Position numbers and translations under genes: made by a program. From NCBI GenBank assembly GCA_964242415.1, contig CAXTAT010000016.1, positions 52,726-116,725 on the forward strand: 64,000 bases of DNA, given 5' to 3'. Position 1 is the first letter of the stretch; the number at the start of each line of letters is the position of its first letter. This document shows positions 52,530-60,556 of this stretch, piece by piece. The DNA comes from DASWOJ01 sp964242415 (lineage in GTDB: Bacteria; Pseudomonadota; Alphaproteobacteria; Acetobacterales; Acetobacteraceae). The notes beneath the pieces were generated by a model. The model worked only from the letters and a program-made list of their open reading frames with translations. It was not told the origin of the DNA and made no database searches.

Positions 52530-54629
52530 TCACCCCTGTTTTGGTTCGAAGGGCCTTATAGACGCCGGGGCCACGTCGGCCCATCCCCCCGTGGCTGCCG
52601 CCGGCGCCGCCACGCGGCCAGACCCAAGCAGGCGATGCGACCATATGCGGCATGGCTGCTCAATCAAGCGGTAGGTCAGCGCGGACACAACCAGCACCGC
52701 CGGGACCATGAGCGCCGCGGCAGCGGAGAACGCATGCGGCACATGCAGGGCCTGCAGCGCGCCCGTCAGGGCCGGCCGCAGCAGGTCCTCGACCGGCCGG
52801 TGCACGAGATAGATCGAGTATGACACGATGCCGAGCCAGTGCAGCACGGGTTGCCCCAGAACGCGGGCTACCCGCGAGCGCCCGGCCGCGAGGGTGGCCA
52901 CCAGCGGCACGAACGCGGCGACCAGCAGCACATCGGTCCCCGGCAGCAGCATCAGCGCCACCACCGCCAGCGCGGTGATGTCGCCGGCGAGTGGAATGGC
53001 CGCCCAGCGGGCCAGCACCGGCACCTGCGCCAGGCGGAACGCGGCCAAGCCCAGCGTGAACCCGGCGATGCAGCGGAGCAGCGGAAATGGCGTGCCCGCG
53101 CCGAACACGTCCAGCGCTCCGCGGCGCAGCACCTCCCCGGCCTGCACCTGGTGCAGCACCGCCGCGTCCTGCCCGGCGACAACGGCCAGGACTGCCAGGC
53201 AAACCGCCGCCGCCGCCGCGGACCGTCGCGCCGCCGTCAGCAGCAGCAGGGCAGGGAACGCCACATAGGCGGCGAACTCCGTGCTGATGGACCAGGTCGG
53301 GCCGCCGATGCTGTCGGCTAGGCCCCAGGCCTGCACCATGCCCAGGTTGGCCAGCACGGCCAATCCATCCCATCCCGGACCAGCCACCGCCAGGCGGACC
53401 AGGGTAGCCACCAAGTACAGTGGATACACCCGGCCCAGCCGCCGCCCCAGGAACAGCAGGTAGGCCGTCCCCCCGCCGCCGGTCCGCGGACGGCGCCCAT
53501 AGGTCAGCGCCATGACGTAGCCGCTCAGCACGAAGAACAGGTCTACGGCCTGGTAGCCGCGCAGCACCAGGGGCGCGAGCAGGCCGAACCCCGCACCGCC
53601 GGCGGTAAAGTGATACATCATGACCAGGCACGCCGCCGCGCCGCGCAGCCCGGTCAGCGACCGTATCTCGGACGTCGATCCCTCGCCCCGGGCGGGTGTG
53701 CGATGCGGGAAACCAGGCAACGGACGCCAGCGGACGGCGAACCAGAGCCAGATGATGAACTGCCAAAGCAGAGGCTTGACCCACTCGAGGGCGGCCTTCG
53801 CCGGGCCGCCGTCAACCCGAAGCGGGTGCCAGACCGGCACGCCATCTGGCTTCACCGGGTGCCACAGGGTGTTCGGCCGCTGGAGCACGCGCTGCATCGG
53901 GCGGAACACGAACGAGCCGGGCGAGTGCGAGTAATTGTCACCGCGCGCAAAATAGAAGCGGTCCCGGTTCTCCGGCCGGACAAATCGGCCGCAGCCGCCG
54001 AAGTCCTCGATCACCAAGCCGTTCTGCGCCGCGACGGTCGGCACGTTCACCTCGTAGTGCCCCCCCAGCCCGGCACGGTAGGCGGCGTCCAGCGCCAGGA
54101 ACGCCCGCTCGCTGATCCGGCACGCCGGCAGGAAGCCCCTGAGCACATGCTGCCGCGCCCAGGCCATGCCCGGCGGCACGACCTGGCGGGGATAGGGCGG
54201 GTTGCCCTCCTTGTGCGGCACGTCGTCCATGTGCAGCATCGTCGCGCCCAGCACGTCGGCGCCGCCTGTGCGGAAGTGCTCGAACAGCACGCCCCATTCG
54301 CCTTCCCAGTGGACGTCGTACTCCAGGAACCAGTACTGGCCGTGGCCGGGATGGCGGCGCCGGAACTCCAGGAACACCAGGTCCAGGTTGCCGGCCATGC
54401 TCCAATCCGCATCCTGGCACTTCTCGGGATAGCCCAGGGCGAATACGTCGCCGCGGCTGATCCGGTCCACCTGGTCCTCCGGCAGCCCGCCCAGGGTGGC
54501 ATCGGGATCATCGCTGCTCAGGATGAAGCGCACGTCGTGGTCGCCCGGCGCCTCGCGCAACAGCCGCTCGAAGCCGGCGCGGATGGCGTCGTTCAGCACA
54601 TGGCTGACGACGGCGACGCTGGGCCGCAT
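52530..54629 (-). CDS. fusion of a glycosyltransferase-like domain and an acyltransferase-3 (OafA-type) domain
   Basis: About 699 residues from ATG 54629 (MRPSVAVVSHVLNDAIRAGFERLL). Residues 1-270 form a soluble domain with FLEFRRRHPGHGQYWFLEYDVHWEGEWGVLFEHF, an acidic EYDVHW site like the DxD loop of nucleotide-sugar enzymes, and GYEVN-like GHYEVNVPTVAAQNGL. Residues about 320-670 are a membrane acyltransferase-3 with EIRSLTGLRGAAACLVMMYHFTAGG, the GYQAVDLFFVLSGYVMAL helix and about 10 helices; a helix at 286-300 joins the two. The whole frame is continuous, so this is one polypeptide unless a sequencing indel is hidden. It probably glycosylates or modifies, and then O-acylates, an envelope glycan. 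Confidence 0.82.
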   Translation of the reverse strand: MRPSVAVVSHVLNDAIRAGFERLLREAPGDHDVRFILSSDDPDATLGGLPEDQVDRISRGDVFALGYPEKCQDADWSMAGNLDLVFLEFRRRHPGHGQYWFLEYDVHWEGEWGVLFEHFRTGGADVLGATMLHMDDVPHKEGNPPYPRQVVPPGMAWARQHVLRGFLPACRISERAFLALDAAYRAGLGGHYEVNVPTVAAQNGLVIEDFGGCGRFVRPENRDRFYFARGDNYSHSPGSFVFRPMQRVLQRPNTLWHPVKPDGVPVWHPLRVDGGPAKAALEWVKPLLWQFIIWLWFAVRWRPLPGFPHRTPARGEGSTSEIRSLTGLRGAAACLVMMYHFTAGGAGFGLLAPLVLRGYQAVDLFFVLSGYVMALTYGRRPRTGGGGTAYLLFLGRRLGRVYPLYLVATLVRLAVAGPGWDGLAVLANLGMVQAWGLADSIGGPTWSISTEFAAYVAFPALLLLTAARRSAAAAAVCLAVLAVVAGQDAAVLHQVQAGEVLRRGALDVFGAGTPFPLLRCIAGFTLGLAAFRLAQVPVLARWAAIPLAGDITALAVVALMLLPGTDVLLVAAFVPLVATLAAGRSRVARVLGQPVLHWLGIVSYSIYLVHRPVEDLLRPALTGALQALHVPHAFSAAAALMVPAVLVVSALTYRLIEQPCRIWSHRLLGSGRVAAPAAATGGWADVAPASIRPFEPKQG

Positions 54630-54688
54630 CCCGTTGGGTGGTGCCTGGTTGGGTTGCGCCAGGTTGGGCCACGCCGAGCCGCTTGCGT

Positions 54689-55885
54689 TCAACGCGCCCG
54701 TTCCAGCGCCGGGCTGCCGGCCGGAAGCATCGCGCGGCGGATCACGTCGAGGTAGGCGTGGCCAACAGCGGCATCCGGCTCGACGTAGTTGCCCTCGGCC
54801 CACTCGTTCCACGCCTTCAGGAAGACGATGGCCTGCTGCGGCGGCCGGGCAGCCACGCGGTCCAGCGCCTTCTGCAAGTACTGCCCGAACAGCTCGGGGG
54901 TCGCGCCCTCGAATACCACCCCGCGGGGGCCGGACCGCGGCGTGTTGTCCCAGCCCGGCAGCACGCAGGGCAGGTGCCGCAGGTCGTCGGGCATGTCGTG
55001 CAGCGCGTGTTGCACCACGTCCCTGAAGGGGTAGCGGGCCGGCAGCGCCAGGCGGTTGCCGGTCATGCCGGCGAAGCGCGGGCCGAGGTTGCGGGTCCGC
55101 AGGCGCCGGGCGGTGCGCGCCAGCACCGTCTTCGGCCGGTCCTCCAGGTACTCCTGCGGCACCAGCGGCGTCACGGCGTCGAACGGCTGCAGCAGCGGCG
55201 TGCCATAGCGGGCAACGTCGCCCCTGTAGTGGTTGGTGATCGCGACGAAATACAGGCCGGGCAGGCCCGCGCGATGCGCCAGTTCCCGCCAATGGTCCAG
55301 GAACGCGGCGGGCTGCGGCATGTCGTGCGGGGCGAAGATCACGAAGATCGGCTTGCCGTCCACGCGCATGTAGCGCGGGTCTTCGAAGGCGCGCCGTGCC
55401 CAGGCGAAGTGTGCCGCCTCATCCTCGCGGCCGGGGTAGGTCTGCTCCATCAGCACGCTGCCGGGGGCGCCGTGCCATATGCCGGTCCAGGACTGGTTGG
55501 CCCAGGCCAGGCAGAACGGCAGGTCTGGCTGCTTGGTGTCCAGCACCTCCTCAAACGGGCGCTCCAGGATGCGCCGGCCGTTGCCGAACCAGTAATGCCA
55601 GTAGCAGAAGCCCTCGACTCCCGCCGCACGCGCCATCCCCGCCTGGGCTTCCCGCGTCTCCGGCACCCGCAGGTCGTAGAAGCCGAGATCGGCCGGCAGC
55701 CTCGGCTGCAGGTGGCCGCGGTAGAGGGGACGGGCCTTGGCCACGTTGGTCCATTCCGTGAACCCTGGACCCCACCACGCATCGTTCTCCGGGATGGGAT
55801 GGAACTGCGGCAGGTAGAATGCGATGAGCCGGGCAACCGGGGACGCAAGCGGGCCAGTTGGAATACGGAAGGCGGCCTGGTCCAT
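54689..55885 (-). CDS. WbsX-like (GH99-related) glycan protein
   Basis: 398 residues. It opens with LIAFYLPQFHPIPENDAWWGPGFTEWTNVAKARPLYRGHLQPRLP, the hallmark of WbsX/glycosyltransferase-associated proteins, and has FCYWHYWFGNGRRILERPFEEVL and the C-terminal AIVFLKAWNEWAEGNYVEPD pair of acidic residues. The fold is related to glycoside hydrolase 99 (endo-mannosidase). It is usually found in O-antigen and capsule clusters. Fifty-nine bases, with three short GGTTGGG-type repeats, separate it from the fusion gene. No signal peptide is evident. Confidence 0.87.
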   Translation of the reverse strand: MDQAAFRIPTGPLASPVARLIAFYLPQFHPIPENDAWWGPGFTEWTNVAKARPLYRGHLQPRLPADLGFYDLRVPETREAQAGMARAAGVEGFCYWHYWFGNGRRILERPFEEVLDTKQPDLPFCLAWANQSWTGIWHGAPGSVLMEQTYPGREDEAAHFAWARRAFEDPRYMRVDGKPIFVIFAPHDMPQPAAFLDHWRELAHRAGLPGLYFVAITNHYRGDVARYGTPLLQPFDAVTPLVPQEYLEDRPKTVLARTARRLRTRNLGPRFAGMTGNRLALPARYPFRDVVQHALHDMPDDLRHLPCVLPGWDNTPRSGPRGVVFEGATPELFGQYLQKALDRVAARPPQQAIVFLKAWNEWAEGNYVEPDAAVGHAYLDVIRRAMLPAGSPALERAR

Positions 55886-56158
55886 TGATTGGCCCTATCG
55901 TTGTTTAGCCCTGTGCGTCCGCGTGGCGCACGCAGGCGCAATGCGCGGCATCCAGTTTATACATCGTCAGGGGCCGAGCATGCCTTGAACGATTACCGAA
56001 CGGGAGGTGCATCACGCGTTTGTGATGACGCGGCTGCAGCAACAGCGTTCCAATTTTAGGAACAGGCGCCAGAGGTTTGCTTCACTGCCGTCGAGTTAAC
56101 TAGCTTCGCTTCGGCCAGTCTCGCAAGTGTTGGGGGAGGAGTATTTGTTGCCGGTCTG
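55886..56158. other. intergenic start of a less GC-rich island
   Basis: No gene recognised. GC content falls clearly from about 55960, and AT-rich words are frequent to about 56600, unlike the flanking genes. The stretch could carry promoters of the divergent glycan operon or be part of an acquired segment. Confidence 0.4.
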
Positions 56159-56404
56159 TCAAGCGCAAGGAAGGTTTAGCTGAAGGCTGAGCGAGCCTCT
56201 ACTCAGCGACTGGATCAGGCTATCGTATAGTTCAATGCTGGCGTACTCACTGCCAGACGTGAGCGTAATAGTGACTATCGGACCATTCCGGCGTACTGCT
56301 ACTTTATAGCCGCCGGCTGCAGCCTGCGGCGTGACGCCCGAGTTTGCCATCTCCGAAGGCGCAGGGCCGGCCTCGTCTCCAGCTTCGTCATCTTGATGCG
56401 CCAA
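56159..56404 (-). CDS. small hypothetical protein
   Basis: 81 residues, not recognised. The first part is acidic and low-complexity (MAHQDDEAGDEAGPAPSEM); the second half (YKVAVRRNGPIVTITLTSGSEYASIELYDSLIQSLSRG) looks like a genuine alternation of strands and a helix. It starts within the last codons of the next upstream small gene (17-base overlap) and lies in the less GC-rich island. No signal peptide or membrane helix. Coding status is uncertain. Confidence 0.4.
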   Translation of the reverse strand: MAHQDDEAGDEAGPAPSEMANSGVTPQAAAGGYKVAVRRNGPIVTITLTSGSEYASIELYDSLIQSLSRGSLSLQLNLPCA

Positions 56405-56780
56405 CTCCGATTCCCTTTCGATAAACCCGTGTACGTAGAGTTAAGACCTTATCAATCATGAAGTCATCGTTAAAGTTGTGCAAATCGCAGTGATCATTCG
56501 TAAAACTTGCCTTGCCTGCGCAATGCAGCCATGAGCCGATAACTCTTCGACGTCGCTTGTAATTTAGACCCGACTTAATATCGGTGCTGACCCTGCGCAT
56601 CAAATCCGCCAGAGAAGTCATCTCATAGAAGTGCCTGTTGCCAAGATGTTGCGGCAAGACTTCAGGGAGGCGGCGCTCAAGCATGGCGATACCTGCTCGC
56701 CCAGGCATCCAGTGCCGTTCCAACTCTGATCCGGCACGGCTGCAGTCCGGCTGGCTCAGTCCCACGAAGGTCCAGGGCAT
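56388..56780 (-). CDS. possible small hypothetical protein
   Basis: 130 residues from ATG 56780, which lies inside the inverted repeat at 56775-56813; ATG 56684 is an alternative start. Not recognised. The middle part reads NRHFYEMTSLADLMRRVSTD and GLNYKRRRRVIGSWLHCAGKA, with basic patches. It overlaps the following small gene, so the two might be a coupled pair. Given the short length and lack of homology, it may be spurious. Confidence 0.28.
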   Translation of the reverse strand: MPWTFVGLSQPDCSRAGSELERHWMPGRAGIAMLERRLPEVLPQHLGNRHFYEMTSLADLMRRVSTDIKSGLNYKRRRRVIGSWLHCAGKASFTNDHCDLHNFNDDFMIDKVLTLRTRVYRKGIGVGASR

Positions 56781-56813
56781 GTTTGGTGTCTCTGACTTGC
56801 ACCAAACATGCCC
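56775..56813. promoter_or_regulatory. perfect 14-bp inverted repeat
   Basis: GGGCATGTTTGGTG (56775-56788) and CACCAAACATGCCC (56800-56813) are exact reverse complements separated by 11 bases. The repeat lies about 90 bases upstream of the ABC substrate-binding protein gene and spans the putative start of the minus-strand small gene. It could be an operator, a bidirectional hairpin or a leader structure. No T tract follows on either strand. Confidence 0.55.
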
Positions 56814-56903
56814 GGCGCCGCATCCAAGCGGTTTCCCCGATCCTGAAGCCCGCCCTGGCCCGAAGTTTGCTACAGGGACCGGCAGCCCCCAAGGAGCGTC
56901 CGC

Positions 56904-58493
56904 ATGGAACGCCGGTCCCTGCTATCGTCCGCCGCCGCGTTGCCATTGCTCCGCGCACTGCCAGCCTGGGCAGCGGACCGGGACGCGCTGGTGGTGGCCA
57001 TCGGCGACACCATCAACAGCCTCGACATCCAGCGCGCCGGCACCAACCGCACCGCCTACCAGGTGGCCGTCAACGCCTATGACCGGCTGATCGGATTCGG
57101 CACCCGCACCCGCCCGGATGGGACCACCGAGTTCGACTACCACACCCTGCACGGCGAACTCGCCGAAAGCTGGGACGTGGCGGCCGACCGGCTGTCGATC
57201 ACCTTCAAGCTGAGGCCCAACGCCCGCTTCCACGACGGCACGCCCGTCACCGCCGCCGACGTAAAGTGGTCGTTCGACCGCGCGGTCTCCATCGGCGGCT
57301 TCCCAACCTCGCAGATGGCCGCCGGGCGCCTGGAGAAGCCCGCGCAGTTCGAGGCGCTGGACCCCCTCACGTTCCGCGTCACCCTGGCCCGGCCGTCGAA
57401 GCTCACCCTGCCGGACCTCGCAGTGCCGGTGCCGGTGATCTACAACAGCGCCCTCGCGCGCCAGCACGCGACCGAGGCCGATCCCTGGGCGGCGGAGTGG
57501 CTCAACCGCAACACCGCCGGGTCCGGCGCCTTCAAGGTGGAGCGGTGGGACCCGGGATCGCAGCTCATCTACGTCCGCAACGACGCCTGGGTCGGCGGCC
57601 CCTTGCCCCGCACCCGCCGCGTGGTGATCCGCGAGATCCCCAACGGCTCGACCCGCCGCGCCCTGGTGCAGCGCGGCGACGTGCAGGTCAGCTTCGACAT
57701 CCCCGGCCGGGACGCGGCGGACCTGGTGCGCGAGGGCAAGCTGCGCGTCGTGGGCGCCCCGGTGCCCAACACGCTCGCCGTGCTGATCCCGAACCTGTCG
57801 TTCGAGCCGTTCCGCGACAAGCGGGTGCGGCAGGCGATGGCCTACGCGCTGCCATACGAGCAGATGTTCGCCCAGGCCGCCTATGGCCGCGGGGTGAAGA
57901 TGTGGGGCGGCCCCGCCACGGACAGCATCGCCTGGCCGCAGCCCTCGCCCTACGTCACGGACCTGGACCGCGCCCGCGCGCTGCTGGCGGAGACGCCCTA
58001 CAAGGACGGCTTCGACGTGCCGCTGGCCTTCGACATCGGCACCGCCGCCTGGGGCGACCCGGCGGCGCTGCTGGTGCAGGAGGGCCTGGGCCGCATCGGC
58101 ATCCGCTGCACCATCGACCGCGTGCCCGGCGCCAACTGGCGCACCATCGCCCTGGTGCAGAAGAAGCTGCCGCTGATCCTGGACGGCTTCGGCGGCTGGC
58201 TGGACACGCCCGACTACTATTTCTACTGGGCCTACACCAAGGGTCCGCTGTTCAACGCCGGCAACTACGACAACCCCGAGATGGCGGAGCTGGTCGCCCG
58301 CACGCTGGACATGCCCGAGGACGACCCGGCCTACGCCCCCGCCATCCGCCGCATGATCGCCATCGCCTGGGACGACATCCCGCGCATCCCGCTGTGGCAG
58401 CCGTTCCTGGACTCCGCGATGGCGCCGGGGCTGGAGGGCTACCAGTTCTGGTTCCACCGCGGCGTGGACGCGCGGGCGATGGCCCTGGCTTGA
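56904..58493 (+). CDS. ABC transporter substrate-binding protein, family 5 (DppA/OppA type)
   Basis: 529 residues. The N-terminus MERRSLLSSAAALPLLRALPAWAA has a twin-arginine-like pair (RR) and hydrophobic core, cleaved about residue 24. The SBP_bac_5 fold has LAESWDVAADRLSITFKLRPNARFHDGTPVTAADVKWSFDRAV and GAFKVERWDPGSQLIYVRNDAW. It binds peptides, dipeptides or similar solutes in the periplasm and delivers them to the permeases encoded downstream. Codon use and GC are normal. It begins the operon 56904-62187. Confidence 0.9.
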   Translation: MERRSLLSSAAALPLLRALPAWAADRDALVVAIGDTINSLDIQRAGTNRTAYQVAVNAYDRLIGFGTRTRPDGTTEFDYHTLHGELAESWDVAADRLSITFKLRPNARFHDGTPVTAADVKWSFDRAVSIGGFPTSQMAAGRLEKPAQFEALDPLTFRVTLARPSKLTLPDLAVPVPVIYNSALARQHATEADPWAAEWLNRNTAGSGAFKVERWDPGSQLIYVRNDAWVGGPLPRTRRVVIREIPNGSTRRALVQRGDVQVSFDIPGRDAADLVREGKLRVVGAPVPNTLAVLIPNLSFEPFRDKRVRQAMAYALPYEQMFAQAAYGRGVKMWGGPATDSIAWPQPSPYVTDLDRARALLAETPYKDGFDVPLAFDIGTAAWGDPAALLVQEGLGRIGIRCTIDRVPGANWRTIALVQKKLPLILDGFGGWLDTPDYYFYWAYTKGPLFNAGNYDNPEMAELVARTLDMPEDDPAYAPAIRRMIAIAWDDIPRIPLWQPFLDSAMAPGLEGYQFWFHRGVDARAMALA

Positions 58494-58503
58494 GCGGGTT
58501 GCC

Positions 58504-59532
58504 TTGGGGTCGGTGGGCGTGACCCGCCTCGGCATGGTCGCCCGGCGGCTGCTGCAGGCGGTGCCGGCGCTGGCGGGGATCGTGGTGGTCACCTTCCTGC
58601 TGACCCGCGCCCTGCCCGGCGATCCCGCCGCCTACTTCGCCGGGCCAGCCGCCACGCCGGAGACCGTGGCGCAGGTCCGGCACAACCTGGGCCTGGACCG
58701 GCCGCTGCCGGCGCAATTCCTCGCCTACCTGCGGGACCTCGGGCGCGGCAACCTCGGCCAGTCGATCACCACCGGGCAGGGCGTCGGCGAGTCGCTGCTG
58801 TCGCGGCTGCCGGCATCCCTGGAGCTGACGCTCAGCGGGCTGCTGCTCGCGCTGATGGCGGGGCTGCCGCTGGGCATCCTGGCGGCGACGCGGCCGGACA
58901 GTTGGATCGACCACCTGTGCCGGGTCGTCGCCACGGCGGGGGTGTCGCTGCCGACGTTCTTCACCGGGCTGCTGCTGGTGCATGTGTTCTACAACCTGCT
59001 GGGCTGGGCGCCGGCGCCGCTGGGGCGGCTGGATGCGGTGATGACGCCGCCCGACGGTCCCACCGGCTTCTTCGTGCTGGATGCGCTGCTGCATGGGGAT
59101 CTCGGCCTGGCGCGGGCGGCGGCGGCGCAACTGGTGCTGCCGGCGGTGACGCTGGGGCTGTTCACCCTGGCGCCCATCGCCCGCATGTCCCGCGCGGCGA
59201 TGCTGCAGGCGCTCGGCAGCGAATACATCCGCGCCGCACGGGCTGCCGGGCTGGGCCGGGGGCAGATGCTGGCCTACGCGTTCCGCAATGCTGTGCTGCC
59301 GGTGGTGACCACGCTGGGCATGGTGTTCAGCTTCACGCTCGGTGCCAACGTGCTGGTGGAAAAGGTGTTCGCCTGGCCCGGCATCGGCAGCTTCGCCGTG
59401 GACGCCCTGACCGCCAGCGACTACGCCGCCGTCCAGGGCTTCGTGCTGGCGATGGCGGTGCTGTTCGTGCTGCTGAACCTGGTGATCGACGTGGCCTACA
59501 CCCTGATCGACCCGCGCGTGGCCGCGGGATGA
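58504..59532 (+). CDS. ABC transporter permease, DppB type
   Basis: About 342 residues. The annotated start TTG 58504 could equally be GTG 58519 (VTRLGMVARRLLQAVPALAGIVVVTFLLTRALPGDPAAYFAG), 10 bases after the previous stop. Six membrane helices, and the EAA-like cytoplasmic loop ALGSEYIRAARAAGLGRGQMLAYAFRNAVLPVVT. The periplasmic loop after helix 1 carries the family's YFAGPAATPETVAQVRHNLGLDRPLP. It forms the channel with the DppC-type partner. It is separated from that gene by a family B repeat. Confidence 0.9.
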   Translation: MGSVGVTRLGMVARRLLQAVPALAGIVVVTFLLTRALPGDPAAYFAGPAATPETVAQVRHNLGLDRPLPAQFLAYLRDLGRGNLGQSITTGQGVGESLLSRLPASLELTLSGLLLALMAGLPLGILAATRPDSWIDHLCRVVATAGVSLPTFFTGLLLVHVFYNLLGWAPAPLGRLDAVMTPPDGPTGFFVLDALLHGDLGLARAAAAQLVLPAVTLGLFTLAPIARMSRAAMLQALGSEYIRAARAAGLGRGQMLAYAFRNAVLPVVTTLGMVFSFTLGANVLVEKVFAWPGIGSFAVDALTASDYAAVQGFVLAMAVLFVLLNLVIDVAYTLIDPRVAAG

Positions 59533-59569
59533 TCCGGCGCCCCGCCCGCCCAACCCCCGTCGTTGCGAG

Positions 59570-59665
59570 CGTCATTGCGAGCCGGCTCCGGCGCGACAAT
59601 CCAGGGTGCCCGGACCGCGCTCGCCCCCCTGGATCGCCACGCCGCACGCGCGGCTCGCAATGACG
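59570..59665. repeat. palindromic repeat family B, copy 4, between two ABC permease genes
   Basis: The terminal inverted repeats are perfect over 15 bases: CGTCATTGCGAGCCG at 59570-59584 and CGGCTCGCAATGACG at 59651-59665. The inside has GACAATCCAGGG and CCTGGATCGCCACGCC. An extra partial CGTCGTTGCGAG abuts it at 59559. The second terminal repeat contains the ATG (59660) that can serve as start codon of the downstream permease. Confidence 0.9.
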
Positions 59666-60556
59666 ATGTACTCGCAGCCGGAGCCAGGCGCGGTCGGCAT
59701 CAGCCTGCCGCAGCCCGGCCGTTGGCGGCAGGCGGCGCACGTTGCGTCGCAGAACCCGGTCACGCTGGCGTCGTTCGGCCTGCTGCTCGCGCTGCTGCTG
59801 GTGGCGGCGCTCGGGCCGTCCCTGGTCCCGTTCCCCCCGCTGGCGACCGACGCCGCGCTGGCGTTGCAGCCGCCCAACGCCCTGCACTGGTTCGGCACGG
59901 ACGAGCTGGGCCGGGACGTGTTCAGCCGCGTCGTGGTGGCCGCGCGCCTGGACCTCGCGATCAGCGTCTCCGCCGTCGCCCTATCCTTCGCGGCGGGGAC
60001 GGCGATGGGCGCGGTGGCCGGCTACTACGGCGGCTGGTTCGACGGGATCAGCGGCCGGCTGATCGACACCATCATGGCATTCCCGCTGTTCGTCCTGGCC
60101 ATGGGCATCGTCGCCGCGGCCGGCAACACCGTGCAGAACGTCGTGCTGGCGACCGCGGTGATCAACCTGCCGTTCTACGCCCGCCTCACGCGGACCGAGG
60201 TGCTGGTGCGCCGCAACGCCGGCTTCGTCCAGGCGGCAAGGCTGTCGGGCAACCGGGACTGGCGGGTGCTGGCGCTGCACATTGTCCCCAACGCGCTGCC
60301 GCCGATGATGGTGCAGGTGTCGCTGAACCTGGGTTGGGCGATCCTGAACGCCGCCGGGCTGAGCTTCATCGGTCTCGGCGTGCGCCCGCCCGCGCCGGAG
60401 TGGGGCATCATGGTGGCGCAGGGGGCGGAGTTCATCACCGCCGGGCAGTGGTGGCTGGCGTTGTTCCCCGGCGCCGCACTAATGCTGGCGGTGTTCACCT
60501 TCAACCTGCTCGGCGACGGCCTGCGCGACCTGGTGGATCCCTTGCGCCGCACATGA
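59660..60556 (+). CDS. ABC transporter permease, DppC type
   Basis: 298 residues from ATG 59660, inside the terminal repeat of element B; ATG 59666, just outside it, is the alternative. It has the N-terminal HVASQNPVTLASFGLLLALLLVAALGPSL helix, the HWFGTDELGRDVFSRVVVAARLDLAI motif of DppC/OppC proteins, and the EAA-like loop NAGFVQAARLSGNRDWRVLALHIVPNALPPMMVQ. Upstream codons in the frame translate the repeat and are probably not expressed. The stop overlaps the ATPase ATG by 4 bases. Confidence 0.9.
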   Translation: MTMYSQPEPGAVGISLPQPGRWRQAAHVASQNPVTLASFGLLLALLLVAALGPSLVPFPPLATDAALALQPPNALHWFGTDELGRDVFSRVVVAARLDLAISVSAVALSFAAGTAMGAVAGYYGGWFDGISGRLIDTIMAFPLFVLAMGIVAAAGNTVQNVVLATAVINLPFYARLTRTEVLVRRNAGFVQAARLSGNRDWRVLALHIVPNALPPMMVQVSLNLGWAILNAAGLSFIGLGVRPPAPEWGIMVAQGAEFITAGQWWLALFPGAALMLAVFTFNLLGDGLRDLVDPLRRT

